Source of the DNA: Acanthamoeba lenticulata
Lineage: Eukaryota > Discosea > Longamoebia > Acanthamoebidae
DNA: 64,000 nucleotides
Reading direction: 5' to 3'
Assembly: GCA_002179805.1 (NCBI GenBank)
Contig: NAVB01000965.1
Coordinates: 1-64,000 of the forward strand
Shown here: piece by piece, positions 31,551 through 42,480 of the stretch
How the letters are laid out: every line of letters starts with the position of its first letter
Numbering within the stretch: position 1 is the stretch's first letter
Position numbers and translations under genes: made by a program
The notes under the pieces: model-generated
Told to the model about the DNA's origin: nothing
Databases searched by the model: none
Seen by the model: the letters and a program-made list of their open reading frames with translations, nothing else

Positions 31551-33123
31551 TTACCACCTCTCACGGGTGGCCTGCGTAGCTTGCCTCTGCTGCATCTCCT
31601 GGGCGGCTCGCTCCTTGGCCTTCCTCACGGCCTCAGCGTAGAGCTGCTTGAAGTAGGCCGGGCCGTTCTTGTTCACCGCCGCAACCCAGTTGCGCACGTC
31701 GGGCACTCCGCTCTGCGACTTGGACGAGGCAGCCAACACTGCAAGGCGCGACGCAGACAAGACCGGTGAGGCGGACGATCCACGACGACTTTGAAGATCC
31801 AGGAGGGAGAAAAGAGGCTTAACGTACGCCGGAAGAAGTTGAGCAGCTCCAAGAGATAGACGTCCTCGAGGCGACCGTCGTACTTGGGGGTCAAGACAAG
31901 GTTCTCCTTCTGCACCACGTTCTCTGACTTGACGTCCAGGACGATAGTCTATACCGTGTCGGTACCCACCCACCACCCAGCAGGACAGTTACAACCAGTC
32001 TGCTTGTTCTTGCCAAGGCTTCAAGCTCACCTTATCCAGAGGTCTGTTGATCAGCTTGAGGTCCTTGACGTTGAGGCCGTCTTCGTTCAGCACCGTCGCG
32101 TCCACGTACAGTCGGTGCAGGGCGTGGTGGTTGGGATCCAGCTTCTCGATCACTGGACCGAAGGACTGTCATAAGGTGCGCCGCGCGCCAAGCTCGCTTG
32201 TTGGTCTTCAACGCGGACGATGAATAATTGATGGCCAATGAATGGAACACACGTACGGTGATGGGCTGGCCGCTCCAGATGACAACCTCGTACTCCTGGC
32301 CGAGCTGGGCGAGGAAGAACTCAACGCCAGGACGCTTCTTGGTAAGCATGCCACCCGAAAGAGGCTGATACTCCTGAACGCAGAGGACTTCATCGGCGAT
32401 GATGACGGTGATAGGCTTGCCGTAGGGCGGCGGATGAGCATCAGGGAGGGCCTTCTTGTTGCTGTCAATGTTGAGCAGCTTGTCCTTCGATGCCGAGAGC
32501 TTTGCCTTCAGGTTGGCAAAGAAGCTGCCTTGCTCTCCCTAAGAGCGCGATCGCCACAAGGTTAGTACACCTGCCCGGGCAAGCGTCGAAAAGCCTAAGC
32601 AAGGCTGGTACCGTGTTGTCGCCTTCGGCAGCGAAGACCACGCCTGCGATTGTGAATGGAGTGAGTGAGACCATAGGGTCGGCGAGGAGGAGTAACGAGG
32701 GTGGCCCACTTACCAGTGACACCGCCCACTGCAGCGACGACAACACCGACAACCGCCAGACGAGACCTGGTGCGGCCCGCCGCCGCGGCACCCTCGGTCG
32801 CGGTGGACGCGAATCTGTGCTGGATGGGCTTGCCTGTTCCCAGCGAGTAAGGGCAAATGATTTTTTTGCAGGGAATGCAAAATTGGCCGCTTGGCATGAA
32901 GTAAGGTACCTGCAAGATTGAAGGGGGTAGCACTAGTGCGTGCAAAGAGGCGCGCTGTGGTGGGAGCAGCAAGAGAAGCACTCCTGCTGAAGAGGGGAGC
33001 GGACGTGGTCCCAACGCCCAGAAGCGAATGTGACGAAAGGGAAGCAGCAGCGGAGGTGCGGCCGCCAGCCCCGAAAATCATCGCAGCATTGATGCGCGAA
33101 GAGTTTGATGCGAATCTCCTCAT
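31551..33123 (-). CDS. TIM50: mitochondrial import inner membrane translocase subunit TIM50
   Basis: Six or so exons on the minus strand. The ATG at 33123 (M-R-R-F-A-S-N-S-S-R) opens a classic mitochondrial presequence, basic, Ser/Ala-rich and without acidic residues. An in-frame upstream ATG at 33270 would add 49 charged residues and overlap the divergent gene, so it is less likely. A single membrane helix follows (R-L-A-V-V-G-V-V-V-A-A-V-G-G-V-T-G). The FCP1/NIF-type domain shows K-K-R-P-G-V-E-F-F-L, Y-E-V-V-I-W-S-G, L-D-P-N, L-Y-V-D-A-T, V-K-D-L-K-L-I-N-R and T-I-V-L-D-V-K. The phosphatase D-x-D-x motif is lost, as usual for TIM50. TIM50 binds presequences in the intermembrane space and passes them to TIM23. 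The C-terminus is an Ala/Gln/Arg-rich helix. Confidence 0.88.
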
Positions 33124-33268
33124 CGTTTTGTGTGAGCAAAGTTTGCGCTTGATCGAGAGATGAGGACCGAGCCGAAATTCGAAGAAGACAACTTTTCTGT
33201 CGACCTTCGGTTTTGGCGGTATTTGTTTGGTTCTGCCCTTTTTACTGGTCTTTTCTGCCAACTCAACC

Positions 33269-34507
33269 ATGGCGCAGAGCTTGCGGTACCAGGCGGCTGA
33301 CTTCGTTGCGGCTCACTTTGATGGCATGACTTCCTCTCTTTGACCTTGTTTCAAATGCTGACGTGCGTGAGTTTGCAGTGGTGGCCTTTCGAGAGGCGAG
33401 CTCGTGGGCGACCCTCCCGCTAGAAGTGGTACGGCTGCCGAAGAAGTTCGAAGGCTGTGACTCACGTTGCATGTGAATATCAACGTTGAAGCTTGTAGGG
33501 GTGGTCGATCGTGGCGGTAGAACCACAGGCCAAGTGACGCTTGCGCTGGCCGTAGAGACGCTCATCCCCTCGGACCGCCGCGACCAGTACTGGCGCGCAT
33601 TGTGCTCTGAGCAGCGATCGAAGTGTACCTATGACATGGCCGAGTGTGCCTATCAGGCCAGTGAAGTTGATTATCACAAACAACTCTACATTACCTACCG
33701 TACCATCGGTAAGAGGTTCTCTCATGCCATTGTTCATGGGGCCATGCTCACTCGCTCTTCCAGATCTCATCCAGGCTGTTGATGTGTTCGGCATTGATGC
33801 CATTATTGAGGAAGTGAAGAAAGTCGAGGAATACGTGCAATACGTAAAGTTTGTCTCCTCTGCCACCGGTAATCCACTCCTCCCATTTCTTTGGCCGGTT
33901 GCTCGTTTGCCTGACCATCAACACAGTGCTTCAGTTTCCGTTGCATCTGTTCAACCATGTCGAGACTGTGGACATGAGGCGATGTGCCCTGGGCCGCAGC
34001 ACAACAGTACCCGGTCCGGTAGAGGCGCTGGCTGCCGCTCTCAGCAATACGACATGTTGGCCACACTTGAAGCGGCTCTACTTGGCCAGAAACGCGCTTG
34101 AAGACAACGACTTGCTCTTATTGTGTGGAGGTTCTCCCCCTTACTGATGCTCCTTTTCAACATGGCGGAGTGCCTTAGCGAGAGCGTTCTTGATGCACAG
34201 TGCTCCTGACCCGGCGACCACCAATTGTGCACCTCGATCTTACATGGAACCGCATGACTGATGTTGGGTAAGTGGAAGGCCGCAGACAGTGAAACGCGTT
34301 GGGATGATCATTAACGTTGGAGTTGTTGATATGACTAGTTTGCAGGACGGCATTCTGCGCCTCATCAACGAGACCGACATCGGCTTGATCGAGTTGAAGG
34401 GGAACGACGTCAGTTCTGCGGGGAGAAGTCTGTGCACAAGAGCCTTGGAGCAGCGAAACAAGTCCAGCTCTGGCCGTACAGCCACCCAGCGTGTGACTTT
34501 CATCTGA
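33269..34507 (+). CDS. leucine-rich repeat protein, exon structure partly resolved
   Basis: Starts at the ATG at 33269, M-A-Q-S-L-R-Y-Q-A-A-D-F-V-A-A-H-F, a helical motif seen at the front of LRR proteins with ubiquitin-ligase-like N-termini. Clear exons follow: about 33531-33712 (helical, L-I-P-S-D-R-R-D-Q-Y-W), 33764-33870 and 33927-34126, then short LRR exons. Repeat cores are visible as L-K-R-L-Y-L-A-R-N-A-L-E-D, I-V-H-L-D-L-T-W-N-R-M-T-D-V-G and G-L-I-E-L-K-G-N-D-V-S-S-A-G, which is the RNase-inhibitor-type LRR pattern. The protein ends with a Ser/Arg-rich tail at 34507. The joins at 33330-33530 are uncertain. Function unknown; LRRs indicate protein binding. Confidence 0.6.
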
Positions 34508-34567
34508 GGCGGGAAGAAAAAAAAGAAAAAAGAATTAAGTCCGTTAGGTGCGGTTGAGAGCACTGAG

Positions 34568-35867
34568 ATGGACGCTGATAAGGTGAGGGTTCAATTGGCT
34601 GCCCTCGTGGGCATGGGTGCAGTCTTCGCTGGGGCATACTATCTGGGCCGACAGGCCCGCACAGCTGCAGCGAGCGCCTGTGCTCCCGAATCGATTAATC
34701 AGCGCCGTGAGCAGCGAGGCGACGCGCCTGCGCCCGTGGCAGACGAGGCCAGATGTGAGTGCGGGTTGACAATGGCACAGGGCGGCTGTGGCCCCTCAAC
34801 TTCTACTACTGCCTTCAACACTCAGCTGCTTGGTACAGTGAAGAAGTACGAGAAGCACTTCATCATCTGCTCGGGCACGGACCCCGATGAGTGGGGTGCC
34901 AAAATCGACAAGGACGAGGGCTCCTTCGCCCAGGAGGCCAAGAAGGCCATTAACGCGCGGAAGGCTGAGCTCACTTTCAAGTTCAAGCTCACCAACTCGG
35001 ACGAGAAGAGCAAGGGGCCTGCGGGCACCGACCTCATCGTTTTCCCCGGTACCTGCACCCTGCAGCGCACGTGGCTAGCCCGGCAGCTCACACGTTGCTT
35101 CTGTTCGCCCGCAGAACGAATCCGCTATTTGGGCATCACCGCCGAGACGATGCCTGTACGCTCACCCGGGTGCACTGAGTGCGCCTGCAACAGAGCATAT
35201 TGATTAACTTCTGCACATGGACACAGTTCATCGTGGAGGACCACTTGATCAACGGCCGCATCAGCGAGCGTGTCATGTACGAGCCCTTCGAGAGTGAGAT
35301 GGTGCTCGTGTGCTGCCACAACAACAGGGACACTCGATGTGGATCTGAGGCACGCCACCACAACGGGATCCATCACTTCACTCTTACAGAACGTAATTTA
35401 ACAATGCTGTTGCAGGGTCCACTCATCGTCAACGCCTTCAACCGCCTTCTGGCCGAACGTGGCCTGGGTGAGGACAAGGTCATGGTCCGTCGCAGCTCGC
35501 ACCTGGGAGGCCACAAATACGCAGGTACGTTTAAGTCTTCCTGCGCACAAAGCACATGCTATCTGGCTGCCAACAACCAAGAGACCTGACGTTTGCGCCG
35601 TGATGAGCAGGTGTCGTGGTGGTGTATCCGCGTGGCGACTGGTTCGGCTTCATTACGGAGCAGCAGGTCGAAACGCTGCTGGACAACTACATCGAACACG
35701 GTAGCATGGTTCCAGAGTTCTGGCGTGGGCGCATGGTACGAGGCCTTTACCTTGAGCAAATAGGTGTGTCTTCTAATTGGTTCTTGCACTGACAGGGCAT
35801 CGACAAGAAGGAGGCCAAGGACCTCGCCAACAGCATAACTTTGGTCGCTAGCAGCACAAGCTCCTAG
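34568..35867 (+). CDS. sucrase/ferredoxin-like family protein (Apd1/Aim32 type)
   Basis: Starts M-D-A-D-K-V-R-V with an immediate hydrophobic segment (A-A-L-V-G-M-G-A-V-F-A-G-A-Y-Y-L-G), likely a membrane anchor. The thioredoxin-like ferredoxin part has H-F-I-I-C-S-G-T-D-P-D-E-W, V-F-P-G, R-Y-L-G-I-T, V-L-V-C-C-H-N-N-R-D-T-R-C-G, G-P-L-I-V-N-A-F, S-H-L-G-G-H-K-Y-A-G and V-V-Y-P-R-G-D-W-F-G. The R-C-G cysteine and the H-x-G-G-H histidines are the expected [2Fe-2S] ligands in this family. Yeast relatives affect redox balance and drug sensitivity. Between R-C-G and G-P-L-I, about 75 nt (35341-35415) can be read straight through without a stop, and no GT-AG intron restores frame, so a lineage-specific insert is likely. 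Confidence 0.78.
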
Positions 35868-35901
35868 AGAGCTGCTCCACAACACTCTATCCTCTTGGTG
35901 T

Positions 35902-36494
35902 ATGTGTCGTTCGGCCCATTTCGAGGCACAACAAGCAGAGAAGATCAACCTTTCCCGCCAAAAACGTGTTTTTGAGTCGACAAGCTCCCGCGCCTTTTTG
36001 GTCCAAAGCCTGTGTCTCCGAGAGAAGAACAAACCCCATCCCAGGCCTACCCGCAAATCGCAGATGTGCAAACACATTCTGAATGCTCAAGTCTCCATTC
36101 GCGCGCCTTGCTGCAAGCAATGGTTTGACTGCGCCGAATGCCACGCCGAAAAAACGGATCACGAATTGAAGAAGATGTACGAGATGGTGTTTGCCTGCAA
36201 GAAGTGCAAGAAGGTCTTCCGAAAGGACTACAGGTGCCCACCCCTCCTTGATAAGGGCGCACGCCGTAATTTCGCTTTCTCATTTCTTGTAATCGCAGGG
36301 ATTGGGACGAGTCAGATGAGTTTTGCCCGCACTGCGACAACAAATTCGTTCTGCCGGCCAAGAAGAGAGAAGAGGTGTCTGTTATCACTTTCGAGGGTTC
36401 CACCGACATGATCCGTGATGAACGAGAAAAGCCAAGGGGCAACAACAGCAGCGGCGGCATGATCGATTTCAGCCGCGTTTCTCAGTTCAGCTGA
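35902..36494 (+). CDS. CHY zinc finger protein
   Basis: Two exons joined at about 36230/36299. The core reads M-C-K-H-I-L-N-A-Q-V, A-P-C-C-K-Q-W-F-D-C-A-E-C-H, then C-K-K-C-K-K-V-F and C-P-H-C-D-N-K-F, a full set of Cys/His ligands for the CHY fold (three zinc ions), as in fungal Hot13 and plant CHY/RING proteins. There is no RING here, so it is a stand-alone CHY protein like Hot13, which works in zinc handling and mitochondrial intermembrane redox. I used the first ATG (35902). The M before C-K-H at 36064 is an alternative and would leave just the domain. The tail has many charged residues and ends in a short polar stretch. It begins 34 bp after the preceding stop codon. Confidence 0.82.
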
Positions 36495-36623
36495 GACGCA
36501 TTCCATCTTCTCTTTGCTCTTCTCTTTCTCCCACTCCCGCCAAGTGACCGACTTAAGTGTCTGGTTCGTGCTTATTGTATAAACGACGTTGCCGCCACCA
36601 GGACGCTTGCACACGCAAACGCT

Positions 36624-37343
36624 TCACTTCCTCTTCTTCGCCGGGGCCACGCTGGCCTCGAACGCCTTCTTGTTGAAGCTCTGCGACACTTGGCTCATCC
36701 AGTAGAGAAGCCCCATGGAAAAGAGGAAGCTGTTGTGTACAACAGTGCAGACAGAAGAGTGAGTGGTGTAGCGCGTTGTATTTCGTCTTGCGAAAATATG
36801 GAAACAACGTACCAAGTAGTGATGCAGACCCTGTGAACGGTGGCGGCCGCGCCCATGGCGATGACCAAGGTCACAAACACTGAGAAACAAAAAACGATTT
36901 TGTCAGCCAATATGAAACTAATCGCCAACTCATGGGGGGTACTTACCCTCGATCCAGCCAGTCTCGCGCTTGAGATTGCCAATGGCCTTCGGGAGAGCGA
37001 TGTCAATTGAAGAAGGGCGTTATGGACTTAAGGTGAGGAGGTCATACAAGAAGGGAAAAGAAGAACAGAAGAGAGCTGACGAAGCCACCCAGAATGGTGA
37101 ACTGCGGCGACGAGGCGAAAACGGGAGCCCAAATGCGCAGCGCCGAAAGCGTCAGCACAAAGAGGAGGGCAGAGATGACCACAGTCTGCGAGGCCGAGGG
37201 TTGCTCTGCGCAGCCATCAAGCGAACATTAAATGAGAGGCGAGATGGGCAGGAATCCTTCATCGAGGCAGCTGGAACAATCGTAAAGCAGTGAAAAGGAA
37301 GCGAGAAGAGACAAAGAAGAAGCAAAAATGATGGCGTACGCAT
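36624..37343 (-). CDS. KRTCAP2: oligosaccharyltransferase subunit KRTCAP2/KCP2
   Basis: Five short exons on the minus strand. The first is tiny: ATG C at 37343-37340, spliced so the protein begins M-Q-Q-P-S-A-S-Q-T-V-V-I-S-A-L. Then come L-T-L-S-A-L-R-I-W, F-T-I-L-G-G-F-V-S-S-L-L-F-F-F-S-L, A-I-G-N-L, V-F-V-T-L-V-I-A-M-G-A-A-A-T-V-H-R-V-C-I-T-T and F-L-F-S-M-G-L-L-Y-W-M-S-Q-V-S, ending in a basic K-K-R-K tail. Pattern and order match keratinocyte-associated protein 2, a small multi-pass ER membrane subunit of the STT3A-type oligosaccharyltransferase that docks on the translocon. The basic C-terminus fits an ER-retention-like K-K tail. It is divergent from the F-box/membrane gene, 102 bp away. 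Confidence 0.83.
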
Positions 37344-37445
37344 GTTGATGGCGGTAGGCTGATCGCAACTGCTCGCGTGGGCCAATTATGCGCGAAAAGA
37401 AATTACAAAAAGAAGAGAGAAAAAGAACAAAAGGCAAACGAAGAG

Positions 37446-39412
37446 ATGGATGAACTGCCCGCTGAGGTGCTCGTGAAAGTGCTCGGTTATGTCGATGATG
37501 CAGGCCAACTGAGCCGCATGGGTGAGGTATCGCGACGTTGGAAAGCTCTCACCGAAACCGATGCGCTGTGGCGGGAACTGTTCAAGAGGCGCTGGGCCAA
37601 AGACGGCACATCTTCAAACAACAATGACGTTACAGGCACTCTGACCGATTGGGAGCGAAGGTGGGATGCTTTCTGCTCGGCCAACAAATCCCCGAACGCC
37701 TCTTGGAAGGTAGCAGACCGCAGACTGTGCAACTTGCCTGCTTGTTTTTGCTCACCCTCTCGGGGATCGCCATCGAACCAGACCTTTTACTTAAGTCATC
37801 TGCGTGGCCCTGTGGAGCGTCTCCTGAGTGAGCTGGACCGACACCCGCTGAGCTTGGCCCAGCTGAGCAAAGTCACCTTTCCACTACCTCCGACCTTGAG
37901 CCAAACGACACCTGGCCAGGTCGCAGCTGCCGCTATCACATCACTATCTGACACTTGCATGCGAAACTGATTTGCGCTTTGCCGTCATCCACAGGACTGG
38001 CTTTCTGAGTTGCTCAACATTCCACGTTCAGCGCGGCTGCAGGAGGCCCTAGCTGCCTATCCTCGCGCCTACCGTGATCGCCTGGTGGTGATGCGCGAGT
38101 CAGTACTCGCCCGCCTCACCTTCCTGCGCCGCACGAGGGCCATGCGTGCGTGATCGCTCACTCGCGCTCTGCCTCCTCGTCATGACAATCCTTCTCATCT
38201 CTATGTGTGGGCGTGTGTCGGCCCAGTGTTCCTGGGCAAGCTGGGCCTGGTGGCCTATCTGGCCAAGCGCTTCGCACCTTCACTGTACCCGGTGCCGGCC
38301 AACTTCCTCACCGCCCGCCCGACCTTGATGTCGCTCCTCCGCTTCTGGCCTCTCTACGCCTACTGTGCAGTCTACTACTACGCACAGCAACAGCTCGGGT
38401 TCGTCTCATGTCCATGATCTGCCCGAGGTCACGAAGACCACACGTCATTCAGTCACGCTGACGCCGTGGGCTGATGGAGGATTGCAGGCGCCGAGGCTAT
38501 CTGGAGGGCGCGCCCAAGTGGTACATCGGCGCCGCCCGCGTAGGGAATCACATGCTGAGCTCTCTGCTCGAAGAAACTGGCCTCCGGTATCTATGCACCC
38601 CACCACCATACGACGCGTTCTTTTGCAAAACGTGGCCACTCACTCGCCATGCTGTGCACAGGTGGCTGTGCGTTTATCCTTTTGTTCTGTCGATCCTTAT
38701 CGCCAACGGCTTGGCCAAGGGCTTCACCCTCTTCTTCTCGCTCTGCGTGGCCACGGCCAGCGTTGCCGGAGTGCTGCAGAACCGCGGTTCGCCCGTTACG
38801 CTCCTGAGCGGCCTCGGGCTGAGCGGAGCGCTGGCCTACTGCGCCACCCGCTTCGACCCGCTGCTCCAGGTCATCGCCAGGGCGGTCATGCCGGCCTTCC
38901 ACGCCATCACGCGTAACGCCTACCGCAAGGTCATTGCACGTCAACGCGAGGGACCCGGTGCAACGGCCGAGGGCAAGCATTTTCATCTCTTTGTCGTGGG
39001 CCTCTTTGCGCTCAACTCGCTGGCTCACCTCGTGAGCCATCGGGCTCTTCGCCTCCAGACCGCCTTTGTTCAGCTTGCGTCGAGCGTGCGCTACACAGCT
39101 CGTTCGGTGTGGTCGACTTCTCTCTTCTCACGACCATCATCATCATCGTCTCCCGTCACGGAGGGCGTCAAGTCGTGGATCAAGGCGATGCACCGTCGGC
39201 TGCGACGTGTGAGCGACCAGCAGCGAGCCGTGGCGAGTCAGCTCTTGAGCCTGCTCAACGGCCACGTAGTGGGGTGGGTCATGTGCCACGCGGCCGTTCA
39301 TTATGGCTTCCCGACAGTAATCGCCCTCAAGCTGCTCTATGAGGCCGAGGTGCTGCTCCTCCAACTTGTCTCGGCCTCCTCCCCTCAGGCAGGTCACCGC
39401 TATCTCTTCTGA
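37446..39412 (+). CDS. F-box protein fused to a hydrophobic multi-helix region
   Basis: Exon 1 encodes an F-box at the extreme N-terminus (M-D-E-L-P-A-E-V-L-V-K-V-L-G-Y-V, then V-S-R-R-W-K-A-L and D-A-L-W-R-E-L). In-frame splices lead through L-R-G-P-V-E-R-L-L-S and W-L-S-E-L-L-N-I-P-R into R-R-T-R-A-M/L-F-L-G-K-L-G-L-V-A-Y-L. From there to the stop (about 38230-39412) the protein has several hydrophobic segments, for example W-L-C-V-Y-P-F-V-L-S-I-L-I-A-N and F-H-L-F-V-V-G-L-F-A-L-N-S-L, broken by basic loops. Each splice used (about 38145 to 38227 and 38398 to 38488) keeps frame, which supports one gene rather than two. No family is recognised for the second half. An F-box on a membrane protein would tether SCF to an organelle; that is inference. 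Confidence 0.6.
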
Positions 39413-39648
39413 ATGTAATCAATTAATAAATCTAAATTATTATAAATTACTACCTCGTTCTTGTCGACCGCCTTCTTATGCCTTTAGGCGAAACGCGTGC
39501 TTGGGCGAAGAAGGAAAAGGACAGTCGCGTTCGCCTAACTTGACCGCTGCGCCAAGCAAGGTGGCGAAAAACCAACAGCGAAGGAGACCACACTACTTGA
39601 AAATGGTGCAACTGGCGTCAGTTTGCAACACAACACAAAGAGAAACAC

Positions 39649-40310
39649 ATGGCAGAGGGGCAAGAGCACATTAAATTGGTGGTGGTAGGCGATGGCGCTG
39701 TGGGGAAGACCTGCATGCTCCTCAGTTATGCTACCAACCGCACACCGGATACCTACGAGCCGACCATTTTTGATAATTACTGGTAAGTTTGGCCACTTTG
39801 TACACGAGCCGTTGCGATTCAGCTGACCGACTTTATATTGGCAGCGTCCAACTCTCCGCCAACGGAAAGCCGATCGAGCTGGCACTCTGGGACACCGCTG
39901 GACAGGAGGACTTTGACCGGCTGCGCCATCTCTCCTACGGCAACACCGACGTCTTCCTGCTCTGTTTCTCCGTAGTAGATTCGGTCTCCTTTGACAACAT
40001 ACACGACAAGTGGCTGCCGGAGTTGCGGCGAGCACAGCCGTCGGCGTCCATCGTCCTGGTGGGCACCAAGTCCGACCTGCGCCAGGATGTCGCCACCTTG
40101 GAGAACTTGAAGCGAACAGGCAAGACGGTCGTCTCGGCGGAGCAAGCCGAGACCGCAGCTCGCAAAATGCGGGCAGCAGCCTACGTCGAGTGCAGTGCCA
40201 TTACGGGGCATAACCTAAAGCGGACCTTTGACGAAGCTGTGAGGAGTGTGTTGACGCGACGACGCGGTGGCAGGAGCAAACGACACCAAAACAAGTGTCT
40301 GGTGATGTAA
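39649..40310 (+). CDS. Rho/Rac family small GTPase
   Basis: Two exons, 39649-39782 and 39845-40310, give 199 residues. G1 is G-D-G-A-V-G-K-T, switch I holds [10 protein letters not shown]3 is D-T-A-G-Q-E-D-F, G4 T-K-S-D, G5 E-C-S-A. The Rho insert region lies between T-K-S-D and E-C-S-A. The C-terminus is polybasic (R-R-R-G-G-R-S-K-R) and ends C-L-V-M, a CAAX box predicted to be farnesylated. The overall pattern is Rac/Rho-like. It would switch actin dynamics, phagocytosis and motility. A RhoGEF is encoded at 26257, but there is no evidence that the two pair. Confidence 0.93.
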
Positions 40311-40451
40311 GGGGCGGACGACACTCTTCCCATGTACAGATTTAATAACACCTGGAAAATAAAAACTTCTCCGAAGCACATGTCCGTGGTTTCGAGGAAA
40401 CCACGCAAGCAAAAGCGCGAAGTGCGGTCTTGCTCCCACAACCCAAAGGCT

Positions 40452-41409
40452 ATGGAGGAACGACCCAACAAGAGGAGACGAGAGGAAACAGTGGCCGATG
40501 AATCGTATGCGCCTTTCGACCACCTGCCCCAGGTGCACCTCCTGCCCAAGCCGCCTTTTCGGACGTCTCTCTTCTTTAACGCTTTCGCTTCTCGATCCTC
40601 TGCGCAGGAATTGACTGTTGCCATATTTCGCCACCTGCCTGGTATGTAGTCTGCTTGTCTGGTTGATGACCAGTGCTCATAAGCGAGCTCCACAGTGGGC
40701 TGGTTGACCGTCAGCAAAATGGTGTGCCACGGGTGGAACACCTTGCTCTCGTCCAGTGTGGGCAAGCAATTATTTGCCGCACACCGCAAGGTGTATGTCG
40801 TCACTTGCTTTTCCTACTCGCGCTGGAACGGCTGGGACCAAGAGGTTGGCTCCCTTTCTTTCCTCTCCGCCCAAACTTGACGTCGTGATTGACCCTCTTT
40901 ACGGGACAGGTGGACCACAAGCCGCTGTTGGTGGAAGGGTACTCGGCGCAGCACGTGGCCTATGACATTGTCATGAACTACAACCCCAAGTACCTGAATC
41001 TCCTCGAGTGGCAGGTAAACACTCATGCGCGATCATGCACTACAAAGTTGAGCTGACACATGAACAAAAGGAATTTGAGGAGGGCGCAGGCGTGCAGGAC
41101 CGCTTGTTGAAGCTGCAAACCAAATCGATTGAAGAAGCAAAGAGGAACAGAAAGCTGCCCCTTGATGGCAAAAGGCTGCGTAGAGCACTTGCCCGCAGGG
41201 AAGGAATGTGGAGCGGAGCAGAACGAAAACTGCGTGAAGAGGTTATTGGCGGCGGCGACTATGACAAGGGAGAGTCGAAGCAGATTAGGATCGACCGGGC
41301 TCAGTCCCGCCAGATCATGCTGGCTGCTGACGGCTGTCCGGATCTACCGCCTGAGCTAAAAGACGAAGGCGAAGACAAAGATGATGACGATGAGCTGGAG
41401 GCGTGTTGA
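40452..41409 (+). CDS. small F-box protein
   Basis: Five exons. I start at M-E-E-R-P-N-K-R-R-R at 40452; another in-frame ATG at 40380 would add 24 basic residues. Splicing 40531 to about 40610 gives F-D-H-L-P-Q-E-L-T-V-A-I-F-R-H-L-P, then G-W-L-T-V-S-K-M-V-C-H-G-W-N-T-L-L, which together form a complete F-box. After it come W-N-G-W-D-Q-E-V-D-H-K-P-L-L-V and a basic helix-rich C-terminus with R-R-A-L-A-R-R-E-G and an acidic end (D-D-D-D-E-L-E-A-C). No repeat or substrate-binding domain is recognised. The unspliced frame hides the F-box, so it is easily missed. Confidence 0.68.
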
Positions 41410-41452
41410 CAGTTTTTAGCCAAGAAACACCAGAAAAATCTAAAAAGAAAAC

Positions 41453-42256
41453 ATGAACAAGGAGAAGATGCACACCTCACGGGCCACCCGGCGCAGCGCT
41501 GTGCTCAGCGGCCACCTTGCATACTGCCAGCCGGATTACACGCTCCGTGCGCATGGTAAGTTTATGTAATCGCCCTCCCTCTCCCACAGCACAATCAAGT
41601 GCAAGGCCGACCGCTGCTTGCAGGGTGCAGTACAGCTGCCGCACCCAACGGAGCAGAGCAAGGGGAGAAGAAGCTACGCGAACTGGACAACTTCTACTGC
41701 CGAGACAGCAACTTCAAGTGCTTTGGCTGCTCGACCCACAACTCTGCTGGGCTTGGGCTCCGTTTCTTCTACGACGAGCAACAAGAAGAAGTGGTTTGCT
41801 TCTTCACAGCTTCGGCCACTCATTCTAGCTTCCCAGGCGTGGTTCATGGAGGCATCCTCTCGGTGCTCGCCGACGAGGTCGCCTACTGGGCCCTGCAACT
41901 ACAGGTCCAGCGCCCAGCACTGACCGCCCGCCTGGACGTGCAATACCTTCGGCCTGCTCGTGTGGGCAACGCATTGGAGATCCGAGCCAAGGCCAAGCCG
42001 ACAGAAGATGGCGCCAAGCAGGTGGGCCTGCCCTCTCCCCAATCAACACAAACAGCGTGTTCACCCAACCCGTTACGCCGTCCAGGCATCGGTCGAGGTG
42101 CGCGTGTTGGACCACAAGAAGCAGGTGTGTGCGCGTGCCACGGCCACGTACGCTCTTGTCGGGCAAGCAACACTGCGGGCAGTGCTGGGGCCGTCTGTCG
42201 ACACCTATTCCAAGTGGGCCCAAGAGCTGGACAAGGCAGTGGCCAACAACAAATAA
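41453..42256 (+). CDS. hotdog-fold acyl-CoA thioesterase (THEM4/PaaI-like)
   Basis: Three exons, 41453-41555, 41624-42021 and 42086-42256, give 223 residues. The N-terminus (M-N-K-E-K-M-H-T-S-R-A-T-R-R-S-A) is basic and Ser/Thr-rich, a plausible mitochondrial presequence. The hotdog domain begins with C-F-G-C-S-T-H-N-S-A-G-L-G-L-R-F, then F-P-G-V-V-H-G-G-I-L-S-V-L-A-D-E, with the H-G-G and D-E positions that form the active site in PaaI/THEM4-type thioesterases, followed by V-Q-Y-L-R-P-A-R-V-G. It would hydrolyse acyl-CoA esters. The cysteine-rich C-F-G-C start resembles THEM4/THEM5. It lies 44 bp after the F-box gene stop and 224 bp before the GST. Confidence 0.83.
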
Positions 42257-42480
42257 GGTCGGTGGGTGGTGCCGCTTCATCATCAGACCGAGCGGGGTGC
42301 TGGGCTTTTGCTGGGCATGGCTCACCCCGTTCTTCTCGCCGAGAAGGCGAAAAAGAAAATCAGCTGTAGCAGCCACAAACCAATCGGGGAAGAAGAAATG
42401 CAGCGTGGGGCACCTTAAAAACGAGTTTGAGCTGCCGTTTTAGGCACTCGCACTCACACAAACACACGATAAGCACAGAC

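Noticed and set aside
33124..33270. Upstream start of TIM50 at 33270
   Set aside because: It would add a charged stretch in front of a good presequence and overlap the start codon of the divergent LRR gene.
38146..38328. Separate small ORF between the F-box and membrane parts at 38146
   Set aside because: It lies largely in the intron that is removed to join the two parts in frame.
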